A stretch of DNA of 64,000 nt from Dastarcus helophoroides (lineage: Eukaryota > Arthropoda > Insecta > Coleoptera > Bothrideridae). Shown here piece by piece: positions 1 to 12,300 of this stretch. Within the stretch, counting starts at the first letter, position 1, and every line of letters begins with the position of its first letter. A model generated the notes under the pieces. That model was not told the origin of the DNA. It did not search any database and saw nothing but the letters and a program-made list of their open reading frames with translations. The translations under genes were made by a program, and so were the position numbers. The stretch lies in NCBI GenBank assembly GCA_028583605.1, contig CM053328.1:6729804-6793803 (forward strand), written 5' to 3'.

Positions 1-43
1 AATTTTCTGATTTTTTTAAATTCGGATTTTCTTTCAAAATTTA

Positions 44-285
44 AAAGGAGTGATATTTCGTGAAATTTATTCTTGCATTATTTTACGAATTTGGATTCTA
101 TTCAAAACCTAGAAATGACATTTCGAGATTTCGAAAACAAATTCTGAAATTTATTCTTGCATCATTTTACAAATTTGGATTGTATTCAAAACCTAGAAAT
201 GACATTTCGCGATTTCCAAAACAAATTTTTAAATTTATTTTTGCATTATTTTGGAAATTTGGATTTTAGTTAAAACTTAGAAATT
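44..285. repeat. 84-bp tandem repeat, about 2.8 copies
   Basis: The segment AAATTTATT..TTGCAT recurs at 63, 147 and 231, so the period is 84 bp. Internal landmarks such as CCTAGAAATGACATTTCG are shared by copies one and two, and copy three is more diverged. Because 84 is a multiple of three, a 69-codon open frame crosses all copies. That frame is a by-product of the repeat and is not evidence of a gene. Confidence 0.85.
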
Positions 286-590
286 TTTTAGAATATGGAC
301 ATTTCTAGTTTTAATTTTAGGGATTAGAATGAAAAATTTGAGAAAAAACGGGCCAAGTGTCAAAACAATTTTAATTTTTTTCCACCAATTTTAATCTTTT
401 TTCTGATTGAAACTTATAGTCAGGAATTTTAGTTTTTGTTAAATGTCGACTTTAAAACAAAATATTGAGGATAAAGTCAAAAATGCAATTTTCTAATACA
501 ATCTATGGCGCAATTTTGGGGATTTTTTGGTGCAATAACATCCGGTCTTTAGTTATGAATATTTAAAGAATTCCACGAAGTAAGGGTTGG
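286..590. other. AT-rich non-coding stretch
   Basis: I see no exon signals, repeats with clear boundaries, or RNA genes here. Composition is AT-rich but not as periodic as the blocks that follow. Confidence 0.5.
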
Positions 591-1720
591 AAATGTCAAT
601 TTGTAGAAGTGTCAAACACACGTCAGTGTCAAACGTCGATTGAGGTTAGTTTTTAATCACAGATAAAAAAGTGAGTTAATAAAAACACGTGTAATAAAAA
701 TGAAAATTTCGATAAAATATCGACTATAAAAAATTCTTAAAGAGTGGAGGGCACTTTGCCCCCTTTGGTGTCGTCGCTGCTCCGAAACATGAAAATCAGT
801 AGCATTTGCTATTTGCATTTCCCGATCAGGCTTTTCCTATTTATAAAAAGTAGACACGGGCACTGTTGGTGGAAAATTTTAAGAGATGAAGCTTCGGTCG
901 CCATTTTCTAAAAGCGAAGGCGTGTCTGATGCCTCGTTATCTAAGCTCATCAGGCATTTCTTGGCAGCGCGTTTCTATCTGTGGCTATCTCTACCGACGA
1001 ATCAGAGTTTCAGTTCGTCCGGACACATGCGCATCCTTCTATCTTTCCTGCAAACGGAGGAGCCATCCGCTTATTTGTATTGATGCGCAAGTGTCTAAAA
1101 CCGCTAAAATCCTGCATACCACCGGCCTACTGGTTACGAGAGAGACAACAACCTGGTATTTAGCAGCATCCCTCCGCTCTGCGTTCGCTCTAAACATATT
1201 CTCGGTAAAAGCTACAATTTTATGTATTTTCCCGGTGTGGATTTTTAAGTGGTCGACAAGGAAATAGGAGAATAAGGCAACTCGTCCTGACATCGAACTC
1301 TTCTCCGTTTCCTTGGAAACAGGCAGACTAGTGACGTAACGTGAACATCGATCTCGGGCGGCTGTATCACTTCACCGCAGCACTTCCATCCCTGCAGCTT
1401 CTCCTTCCTGTTTCACGTTTACGCACGCACACCAGGCTGATCCATTATCCGCAGATGAGTTATGGTCTCTTGGTTTCTAGTTCGCCTTATTGCACGCCTA
1501 TCATTCCATTGGACACACATCTGCATATGCCGAATTGGATTTCCGCCATAACCGAGCCTGACTTGACATTTCGCACCTTTCCCACTTGCCCTCGAGCTTG
1601 AATATAAAAAACGACTTTGGGTTGATTACGCTCTCAATAATTTGTTTATACTCCCAACTACAAAAGTAAACAGAAAATTGATCAAATGAAAGGTGCTCAA
1701 GATACATCTATCTAATCAAA
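590..1720. other. Unique higher-GC island, function unknown
   Basis: By eye this stretch is clearly less AT-rich and more complex than its surroundings. It contains a TATA-like TTATAAAAAG at 841-850, followed 36 bases later by an ATG at 886 that opens 65 codons (begins MKLRSPFSKSEG). Several overlapping frames of similar length are open on both strands, and none resembles a family I know. A CRE-like TGACGTAA lies near 1332. It could be a regulatory element, a non-coding RNA or an exon of an unseen gene. The sequence alone does not decide. Confidence 0.4.
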
Positions 1721-1729
1721 CTCTAAACA

Positions 1730-2920
1730 CCGACTGAATGTCGATACATTGAAACCCTCTAAAACGTTCAAAGTTTAAAAGTGTTGAAATTTTGAGTCAA
1801 ACGGTATATTTTCAAAATAATTGAAAATTTAAAAATGAGGACACATTCCAAAAATATTCAAAACATGTCGAAATTGAGTCGTTGTTGTTTACCTAAATTT
1901 CGTGTTTTTTATGAAAATCTTTATTTTTTGGATATTCATTTTTTAGAAATTTTGAACATTTTTTGAAAATTTCGAGAATTTTGAAACATTTTTTTTTTAA
2001 TTTTAACCTTTTCTAAATTAAGACCTGCTTTTGAAATTTTAACTTTTCGTAAATTTCGACTCTGAAAAATTTACTTTTCTCAAAATTTCAATTTTTTTCC
2101 TAACATTTTGACTAATTTTGAAAAATTTTCGACTATTTCTAAAATTTGATTTTTTCAACAATTTTTCTTTTTTAAAAATTGCGACTTTTCAAGAGATTCG
2201 ATTTTATTCGAAAATTAAGGCCTTTCTGAAAATCTTGATTATTTTTAAAGATTTCGCTTTTAAAACTTTCGCTATTTAAAAATTTTGACTTTTTTTTGAA
2301 AATGTTAAGTTTCATGTAAGCTGGATTTTTTTAATTTTCGATTTTTTTGCAATTTTTTAACTTTTTTCAAAATTTCACATTTTTTTCGAAATTTAAAATT
2401 TTCCAAAAATTTCAATTAGTCTTAAAAACTTTGACTATTTTTAGTTAGTTATTTTTCAAAATGTATATTTCCACACTTCAGATTTTCTTAAATTTCTATT
2501 GTTTATTTAAATCTTTCAAAATGTTGAAATTTTTTTGAAGACCTGGACTTTTTAAAAAATGTTTCAAAAACATTTGTTTTAAATAATTTTATAATTCTGT
2601 CAAAGTGATCAACCTTAAAAATTTCGATTTTCTTTTAATTAAAAATTTCGACTGTTTTTTTAAATCGCGATTTTTATGATGTCAAATTATTTAAAATTTT
2701 CGACTACTCATTGTTTGAATTTTTCAAAAATATTTTCTTATTTTTAAAAGTTCTTGAAAATGTCGATTATTTCTGAAAATTTTGTTTTTTTTTGGAAATT
2801 TCGGAAATCTTTCAAAATTTGCATTTTTGGAAAATTTTAACTTCTTTAATATCCGACTACTATTTTTCAAAATTTTGAGTTTTTGCACAGTAGGTTTTTT
2901 TTTGGAAATATGGAGTTACT
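1730..2920. repeat. T-type block of the A/T low-complexity family
   Basis: The + strand is runs of T broken by TTTCAAAATTT, TTTCGACT and TTTGAAAATTT motifs, which is the reverse complement of the A-type blocks. The segment at about 2850-2905 (CGACTACTATTTTTC, then GTTTTTGCACAGTAGG) is the reverse complement of a landmark repeated in the A-type block from 5480. The two blocks are therefore inverted relative to each other across the heptamer microsatellite. Confidence 0.75.
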
Positions 2921-3011
2921 TCAAAGAGTATTTATGGAGTACTTATAGTAGCTTGTATCGTGGGGAAACCAATTTAATATTTATTAAAAATAAAACACTT
3001 TAACATGATCT

Positions 3012-5375
3012 AATGTTTAGTAGAATAGAATATACAGCATTTTGTATGCTGTATGCTGTATGTTGTTTGTTGTATGTTGTACCTTATATCTTGAATTTTG
3101 TATTTATATTTTGTATTTTATATCTTCTATTTTGTGTGCTGTATGGTGAATTTTGTACGCTGTATTTTGTATGTTGTATTTTGCAGCTTGTATTTTATAT
3201 TTTGTATTTTGCATGTTGAATATTTTATTTTGTATGTTGTATATTGTATGTTATATTTTGTACGTTGTATTTACTATGTTGTATTTTGTATGTTGTATTT
3301 TGTATTTTATATTTTGTATTTTGTAAGCTGCATAGTGTATTTTGTATGTTGTATGATGTATTTTGTAAGTTGTATCTTGTATGTTGTATGTTATTTTTGT
3401 ATGTTGTATTTTGTATGTTGTACTTTGTATTTTGCATGTTTTATGTTGTGTTGTATGTTGAATTTTGTAATTTGTATTCTGTATTCTGTATTTTTTTGTA
3501 TTTTGTATTTCGAATTTTGTAATTTGTATTCTGTATTCTGTATTTTTTTGTATTTTGTTCTTGAATTTTGTAATTTGTATTCTGTATTCTGTATTTTTTC
3601 GTATTTTGAATATTTTATTTTGTATGTTGTATTTTGTAAGTTGTATTTACTATGTTGTATTTTGTATTGTATTTTATATTTTGTATTTTTTATTGTTGTG
3701 TATTGTATTTTATGTTTTTGTATGTTTGATTATTTTATTATTATTTGTATTGTATTCTGTATTTTTTTGTTTTTGTATTTGATTTTGTAATTTTATTTGT
3801 ATTTGTATTTTTTGTATTTTGTATTTGATTTTGTTTTGTATTTGTAATTTGTATTTTTTGAATTTTGTATTTTGAATTTTTGTATTTTGTATTTTGTTTT
3901 GTATTTTGTATTTGATTTTGAATTTTGTATTTTATTTTGTATTTTTATTTTTTTGTATTTGTATTTTGTATTTGTATTTGTATATTTTGTATTTTGTATT
4001 TTGTATTTTTGTATTTTGTATTTATTTTTGTATTTGTATTTTGTATTTGTATTTGTATTTGTTTTTTGTTTTTGTATTTTTATTTGTATTTGATTTTGTA
4101 TTTGTATTTGTATTTTGTATTTTGTATTTGTATTTTGTATTTTGTATTTTGTATTTTGTATTTTGTATTTTGTATTTTGTATTTGTGTATTTTGTATTTT
4201 GTATTTTGTATTTTGTATTTTGTATTTTGTATTTTGTATTGGTATTTGTATTTTGTATTTTGTATTTTGTATTTTGTATTTTGTATTTTGTATTTTGTAT
4301 TTTGTATTTGTATTTTGTATTTTGTATTTGTATTTGTATTTTGTATTTTGTATTTTGTATTTTGTATTTTGTATTTGTATTTTGTATTTTGTATTTTGTA
4401 TTTTGTATTTTGTATTTTGTATTTTGTATTTTGTATTTTGTATTTTGTATTTTGTATTTTGTATTTTGTATTTTGTATTTTGTATTTTGTATTTTGTATT
4501 TTGTATTTTGTATTTTGTATTTTGTATTTTGTATTTTGTATTTTGTATTTTGTATTTTGTATGTATTTTGTATTTTGTATTTTGTATTTGTATTTTGTAT
4601 TTTGTATTTTGTATTTTGTATTTGTATTTTGTATTTGTATTTTGTATTTTGTATTTTGTATTTTGTATTTTGTATTTTGTATTTTGTATTTTGTATTTTG
4701 TATTTTGTATTTTGTATTTTGTATTTTGTATTTTGTATTTTGTATTTTGTATTTTGTATTTTGTATTTTGTATTTTGTATTTTGTATTTTGTATTTTGTA
4801 TTTTGTATTTTGTATTTTGTATTTTGTATTTGTATTTTGTATTTTGTATTTTGTATTTTGTATTTTGTATTTTGTATTTTGTATTTTGTATTTTGTATTT
4901 TGTATTTTGTATTTTGTATTTTGTATTTTGTATTTGTATTTTGTATTGTATTTTGTATTTTGTATTTTGTATTTTGTATTTTGTATTTTTGTATTTTGTA
5001 TTTTGTATTTTGTATTTTGTATTTTGTATTTTGTATTTTGTATTTTGTATTTTGTATTTTGTATTTTGTATTTTGTATTTTGTATTTTGTATTTTGTATT
5101 TTGTATTTTGTATTTTGTATTTTGTATTTTGTATTTTGTATTTTGTATTTTTGTATTTTGTATTTTGTATTTTGTATTTTGTATTTTGTATTTTGTATTT
5201 TGTATTTTGTATTTTGTATTTTGTATTCTGTATTTAATATTTTGTATGTTATATTTTATGTGTTGTGTGTTGTATTTTATATGTAGTATGTTGTACTTTG
5301 TATGTTGTATTTTGTATCCTGTATCCTGTATCTTGTATCTGGCATCTTGCATCTTGCATTTTGTATTTTATCATG
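3012..5375. repeat. Giant (ATTTTGT)n heptamer microsatellite
   Basis: A 7-bp unit, TATTTTG on the + strand, fills this stretch. About 4107-5227 is almost pure. The interruptions there are mostly one-base-longer or three-base-shorter units (TATTTTTG, TATTTG). Both edges (3012-4100 and 5228-5375) are degenerate, with TGTATGT and TGTATTC variants. Seven is not a multiple of three and no stop forms, so several long frames are open on both strands (the minus strand reads KYKIQNT repeats). These are artefacts. Confidence 0.97.
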
Positions 5376-5479
5376 GTGGTAACGCGAAACGATAATTTTA
5401 CCCCCTATCCAAAATCGCTAAAGGCATCTAAAAATGTTCTCTCTAAAAAAATTGTGTAATTCAAGTCGAATCAATAAGG

Positions 5480-8290
5480 ATCTCAAAGTGAAAAAAAAAA
5501 TAGAATAAAACTTCAAAAATGGTCATAATTTGAAAATAAATCGAGATTAAAAAAAATTAAAAATGTTCGGTTAAATTTTCCAAGAAAACAAATTTTTCGA
5601 AAAGCCTTCATATTGAAGAAAATTCAAAATTTTCAGAAAAGTTCAAATTTTCAAAAATGGTCCAAATTTTGAAGTTAAAGTTTTCAAAAATTCGATAATT
5701 TTGGAAGGTTGAAATTCTGAAATAGAGCATTTGTTTAAAAAGTTGAAAACTTTGGTTGAAAATTTTCCAAAAAATGTAAATTTGAAAACATTTTAGAAAT
5801 TTCCAAAAAAAATCAAAATGTTTTTAAAATGGCCAAATATTTTCGAAAAATTCAAACAACTTCCAAAAATTGTAAAAGATTTGACATTCAAAAAATCGAA
5901 ATTTAAAAAAACAACCGATATATTCAAAAAAAGTCGGAATTTTGAAGAAACTCCATATTTTCCAAAAATAAACTAGTGTGCAAAAACCCAAAGTTTTAAA
6001 AGATAGTAATTAAACACTAAAAATGTTAAAAAAAATTTTCAAAATGCAAATTTGGAAACCTTTTCCAAATTTCCAAAAAAAATCGACATTTTTAGAAATT
6101 TTTTAAAAATAACAAAATTTTTTAGAAAAATTCAAAGATAATAAAAAATTTCAAAAAAAATTGACATCGCGATTTAAAGAAGCAATCGAAATTTTGAAAA
6201 AAAAATCGGAATTTTGAAGAAACTCCTTATTTTCGAAAAAATGCTACTATGCAAAAACCCTAAATTTTGAAAAATAGTAGTCGAACACTAAAAAAGTTAA
6301 AATACTAAAATTTTCCAAAAAATGCAAATTTGGAAAGATTTTCGAAATTTCCAAAAAAAAATCAAAATTTTCAAAAAAAAGTAGACATTTTTAAAAATTT
6401 CTAAATATGACATTTTTTAGAAAAATTCTAATGGTCGAAAAATTCAAAAAATTCGACATTAGAAAAATCGCGATTTAAAAAAACAATCGAAATTTAAAAA
6501 AAAAACGAAATTTTGAAGAACCTCCAAATTTTCAAAAAAAACTAGTGTGCAAAAATCCAACATTTTTTAAAATATTAGTTAAATACTAAGAAAGTTAACA
6601 TTTTTCAAATAATGCAAATTTGGAAACATTTTCGAAATTTCCAAAAAAATCAAGATTTTCAAAAAAATCGACATTTTCAAAATTTTTAGAAAAATGCAAA
6701 GAATGGTCAAAAATTTCAAAAAATTTGGCTTAAAAAAAATCGCGGTTTAAAAAAATAATCTAAACTTTTAAAAAATATCGGAATTTTGAAAAAACTCCTT
6801 ATTTTCAGAAAAAATCTAGTATGCAAAAACCCAAAATTTTGAAAAATAGTAGTCGAACATTAAAGGAGTTAAAAAAAAGTCGACATTTTCAAAAATTTTT
6901 AAATATGACAACATTTTTTAGAAAAATTCTAATGGTTGAAAATTTCAAAAAATTCGACATTAGAAAAATAGTGATTTAAAAAAACAAAATCGAAATTTTG
7001 AAGGAGCTTCAAATTCTCAAAAAAACTAGTGTGTAAAAATCCAAAATTTTGAAAAATATTAGTTAAACACTAAAAAAGTTGAAATTATTCAAATAATTCA
7101 AATTTAGAAACATTTTAGGAATCTCCAAAAAAAAACAAGATTTTCAAAAAATATCGACATTTTGAAGAAATTTTAAAAAATAACAGTTTTTTTAGAACAA
7201 TTCAAAGATTAGTCGTAAATTTCAAAAAAATTTATATTCGAAAAATCCCAACTTAACAAAAGTAAAAATTTTTGAAAAAAAATCGGAATTTTGAAGAAAC
7301 TCCATATTTTCAAAAAAAATCTACTGTTCAAAAATTCAAAATTTTGAAAAAAAAGTATTCGAACACTAAAAAATGCAAATTAGGAAATACTTTCAAAATT
7401 TCCAAAAAAATAAAGATTTTCAAAAAAAAATCGACATTTTCAAAAATTTTTAGAAATGATATCATTTTTTAGAAAAATTCAAACAGTCGAAAATTTCAAA
7501 AGATTCTACATTGCAAAGAATCGCAATTTAAAAAAAACAATCGAAATTTAGAAAAAAATCGAAATTTTGAAGAAATTCCAAATTTTCAAAGAAAATTCAA
7601 AATTTTGGAAAACAGTAGTTAAACACAAAAAAGGCAACATACTTAAGAATAACTGAAATTTTCAAAAACAGTTTTAACTTAAAAGTGTCTAAATTTTCTA
7701 AAAACTTTAAATTTCAACAAAAAGTGAAATCTGGAAAAAATCCAGTTTACGAAAATCTTAATTTTGAAAAAAGCGAAAATTTTCAAACAGCGGAAAGTTC
7801 GAAAATATAAGCGAAATCTTAAAAAACTCAAGATTTTCAAAAAAGGCAAAACTTTCGAAAAAAAAACTTGAAAAAGTCGAAATGTCCAAAAGAAAAGCAA
7901 AAATTTCGAATTTGGTCCAAATTTTCAAAACGATAAAATTCACAAATAGTCGAACATTTTTTCAAACAAGTCAATATTTTCGGAAAAAGATCGACATTTT
8001 GAAAGGCGTAAATTTTTCGGAAAGGGATCGAAATTCGCAGCTAAAATTTCGAGAAAAACAGGGTAAAATTGGAAGTTGAATTTTCAAAAAAAAATTTGAA
8101 AAATGTCGAAATTTTAAAAAATAAGTCATTTTTTTTAATCTAGTAGAATTAGTCAAAAAAAATGTCGAAATTGAAATCTAGATTTTCAAAAAGTCAAAAT
8201 TTTTAATGAAGACGAAATTTTCGAAAATATTCCAGCCATGAAAATTTTCGAAAATATTCGAAACTTTTAAAATAGTGCAATTTTTCAAAA
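5480..8290. repeat. A-type block with tandem units of about 285 bp
   Basis: The + strand is A-rich with GAAATTTTGAAAAA and TTTTCAAAAA motifs. A longer diverged unit is visible through the landmark TGCAAAAACCCAAA followed by TAGTAGTCGAACACTAAA. This occurs at about 5972, 6252, 6549, 6822, 7033, 7328 and 7590, giving intervals of about 210-300 bp. Within units the order of landmarks is kept (ATTCGACATTAGAAAAATCG, then GAAACTCC). This is degenerate tandem repeat, not coding DNA. Confidence 0.75.
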
Positions 8291-9330
8291 AATTTATGAC
8301 GTCACGTAGCTTATGACTCGTCTCCCACCTTGTCACACGATGTTAAACTATTAACTCTCGTCCTCCCCTTAATGTGACGTAATTTATGGATGGTCCCAAG
8401 TGTAGTTTTATGTGCGTAAAAAGTGCATTACTGAATTTCTACATACTTTATTAATTTCATTGGATTATACAAGATCTTCTCATACGATTACACTTGGCTT
8501 TTACACTAGACCCATTTGACCTATTTTCTAACGGTTCGTGTTTATTTTAAACGTTTTTCTTCATTATTTTATCAAATCCTCTGCATATCTAATGCCCCTA
8601 TGAATATGACCTTATTATTCGCATGAAATGACACGTTGCGATCCCGGAGCGAGCATAAAACGCCTGTAATAATTTAATGTTCGTGATGGTCGTACAAGAT
8701 CAATCAGAAGGCGACCCGAGCGACTTAACATCAAATAACTATACCATCACGCGAGCTATTTTGCAATTTTATTGCATATAATTTATTTACTTGTGACGTA
8801 AAATGCGATAAATTAAAAATAAAGAAATTTTCGTTAACTAAAACGATCGAGACCGCCATAATTGGTAAATTCCGATCTTCGTCCTGTAGAAAATCGATGC
8901 CTGAAACAGAAATCTTGGATTCGATTTGGAATATGAGCCACAGACGAGTTAGTAATAAAACGGAACCTTTTGACATCATAACTTTGCGATCATAAAACAT
9001 GACATTAAAAATACGGTGTAATATTTCAGTCCCTCGTCGTAGTTGGCCATGAAAATAGCCAACGTATCTCGGCTTTGGGGTCCCTCCAGTCGTTTTGGTC
9101 CGCTGGGGTTCTTTTGTGGATATGAGCGGAAATCATCGAAGCGCGTACACGGTTTATACCACTTATCCACTTATGGATACTCCAGCTCCAGGAGATCACG
9201 TTATTTGAGCCCTCGGAGTTTGTCACAATTTAACTTGAAATGCCCCAATGTTTCAAAGATAAATTTATTCCTTTTATCACTGAAAAATCCAATCCTGCAA
9301 ACCAGATTTAGTTTCCTTTGTTGGTAAAGT
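8290..9330. other. Unique island with weak exon-like signals on the minus strand
   Basis: Complex, less AT-rich sequence interrupts the A-type block. It starts with TGACGTCACGTAGC, which includes a palindromic CRE (TGACGTCA). On the minus strand a 60-90 codon frame opens near 9000 with a hydrophobic N-terminus (MMSKGSVLLLTRLWLIF), and acceptor-like TTTCTGTTTCAG lies within it near 8898. No frame matches a family I recognise and no matching donor is convincing. A conserved regulatory island is equally likely. Confidence 0.35.
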
Positions 9331-9399
9331 TTTAGTATTTTGTTTTTCTCAACTTCAAACATCCTGAAATTTTTCTTGCTACCTAAAATTTCGAATTTG

Positions 9400-12300
9400 T
9401 TTCTTCCTTCAAAAAATTTCAAATTTTTAAAAAAATTTCAAATTTTTAAAAAAATTTGAAAACACTTCTTTTGTAAAATGTCAAATTTTTAAAAAAGTTG
9501 ACATTTGGAATAAATACCGAGATTTAAAACAATAGAAATGTAAAAAAGGAAATTTTAGCGAAAATCGAAATTAAAAAAAAAGTTGAAAGCAAGAAATACA
9601 GATATTTTGAAAAAGTGCCGAAACTATCAACACTCAAGTTTCAAAAAAACCGAAATTGTCAGAAAAACCAAATTCTGAAAATTGGAGATGTATTGAAAAA
9701 AATTAAAATTTTCAGAAAAAATCAGATTTTCAAAAAAATTGAAATATTCAGAAGAATGGAAATAAAAAAAAATGAAACTTTTGAAAAAAGCGACATTTTG
9801 AAAAATGACGTCATTTTCAAAAAGGTCGAAAATTTTAAACTCCCAATCTCGAAAAAAAGCCTAAGTTTTGACATAAAGTCGAATTTATAAAAATATTTGA
9901 AATTTCCAAAAGGCATTTTCTAAAAAAAAAGAAAGTTATAAAAATCAAAATTTTGTCGACGTTTTTGAAGTCAAACTTTAAAAGAGATGACATTTTAGGC
10001 AAAGTTGAAATTTTGAAAAGTGAAAATTTTAGAAAGCCGATATTTTTAAAAAATAATGGAAATTTTAAAAATTTAATCTTCCAAAATAAACTGGACATTT
10101 TCAAAAAAATAAGTCAAAACTTTGTCGATATTTTGAAAAAATCTAAATTTTTTAAGTCCAAATTAAAAAAAAAGTTGAAATTTTAATAAAATGATAAAAT
10201 TTTAAGAAATCAAAATTTTGGAAAAAATTAAAATTTTGAAAAAAAATCTAAATTTTTAAAAACAAATTTTAAAAATGATTATATTTTAGGGCAAAGTTGT
10301 CAAAATGTTTAAAAAAGTTGAAGTTTTGAAATTTTAAAGATTCGAATTTTCCAAAATACTGAACATTTTCAAAAAAAATCAAATTTTGACAAAAATCAAA
10401 ACTTTTAAACACGAAATTAACAAAGGATCAAATTTGAAGGACAAATAAGTCAAAATTTTCAAGGTCAAATTTTAAAAATGATGGTAAAATTGAAATTCTG
10501 AAATCAAAATTTTGAAAGTCAAAATTTTGAAAGTCGAAATTTTGAAAAAATAAAGGAAATTTTAAAAATAGAACCTTTCAAAAAGCTGGACATTTTCAAA
10601 AAAATAAGTCAAAACTGTCGATATTTTGAAAAAATCAAAAAAGGCCAATTTAAAAAAAATCGAAATTTTAATAAAAGGATGAGAAGTCAAAATTTTGGAA
10701 AAAATTAAAATTTAAAAAAAATCTAAATTTTCAGTCAAAATTTCAAAAAGATTATATTTTAGGGTAAAGTTGTCAAAATTTTTAAAAAAGTTGAAGTTTT
10801 GAAAAAAAAATCAAAATATGAAAGATATTCGAATTTTCCAAAATGTGGACATTTTCAAAAAAAGTCAAAATTTTGACGATCAAAATCGAAACTTTTAAAC
10901 ACGAATTTAACAAAAGATTACATTTTAAGGACAAATTTGAGTTTTGACAAGTCAACATTTTGAGAAAAAGGATGAATCTTTGTAAAAAGTTTAATTTTCA
11001 AAAAACTCAACAACCAAAAAATAAATCAATTTTGAAGGAAATGTCGAAATTATCAATAAAGTCAAGATTTAACAAAAAAAAAACGAAATTTTCAGAAAAA
11101 AAACTATTTTTTGTGCAACGGGCTGGTCCTTAGTTACCTTGAAGGACCGGAAAGTCGAGATTTTAAAAAAAAAGAACTTTTCCAAAATAAATTGAAATTT
11201 AAAAAAAAATTCACAAAGAAATTAAAATTTTCGAAAAAGGCGACCATTTAAAAAATGACCAAATTTTCAAAGAGGTCGAAATTTCCAAAGCCCAAAATTT
11301 TGATAAAAGACTCAATTTTTATGAAATCGTAATCTTAATAACATTGGAATTTTTCAAAAACCTGGACATTTTCAAGAAAAAAGAAAGTTATAAAAACCTA
11401 AATTATCAATAAGTCAAATTTTAAAAATGATTTTTGGAATTTTGAAAGTCGAAATTTTGAAAGTCGAAATTTTGAAAATCGAAATTTTGAAAGTCGAAAT
11501 TTTGAAAAGGAAATCGAAATTTCAAAAATATTCCAATCTTCCAAAAACATTTTTAAAATAAAAGAAAGTTAAAAATACCGAAATTTTGAAAATTCGAAAT
11601 TTTTAAAGTCACATTCATAAAAAAAAGATGAAATTTTAAGGAAAAGTTGACATTTTCAGAAATCTAAAATGTAAGGGAATTTTTTTGAAAATGACAAATT
11701 TTTAAAAAGTTGACATTTTGAATAAATACCGAGATTTATAACAATCGAAATTCTAAAAAAATGGCAATTTTAAAGAAAGTCGAAATTAAAAAACAATTGA
11801 AAGCAAGAAATAAAGAAATTTTGAAAAAAATTGCGAAACTATCAACACTCAAGCTTCAAAAAAACCTAAATTTTCAGAAACCCCAAATTCTGAAAAAAAA
11901 AGATATTTTGAAAAAAATTAAAATTTTGAAAAAAATTAAAATTTTGAAAAAAATTAAAATTTTCAAATAAATTAAAATTTTCAAAAAAATTAAAATTTTC
12001 AAAAAAATTAAAATTTTCAAAAAAATTAAAATTTTCAAAAAAATTGAAATTTCCAGAAAAAATGAAATAAAATAATTAAAACTTTCAGAAAAGGCGACAT
12101 TTAAAAACGACATAATTTTCAAAAAGGTCGAAAATTTTAAAAACTCCAAATCTCGAAAAAGAGTCTAAATTTTGACGTCAAATTTTAAAAATGATGGTAA
12201 AATTGAAATTTTGAAGTCGAAATTTTGAAAGTCGAAATTTTGAAAGTCGAAATTTTGAAAATTGAAATTTTGAAAGTCGAAATTTTGAAAAGGAAATCGA

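Noticed and set aside
940..970. CTCATCAG (CTGATGAG on the minus strand) in the first island
   Set aside because: No GAAA follows at stem II distance. The surrounding TGCCT/AGGCA arms are a simple short inverted repeat.
3793..5352. Minus-strand frame of 519 codons (KYKIQNT repeats) and + strand frames of over 400 codons
   Set aside because: They are translations of a 7-bp microsatellite that contains no stop in several frames. Frame-independence on both strands shows it is an artefact.
8731..9226. Overlapping minus-strand frames with a signal-peptide-like start
   Set aside because: Three frames compete, no donor is convincing, and none matches a known family. Kept only as part of a unique island.
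11108..11165. GGTCCTT..AAGGACC patch in the A-type block as a MITE
   Set aside because: Arms are seven bases, the spacer is unremarkable and no target duplication was found.
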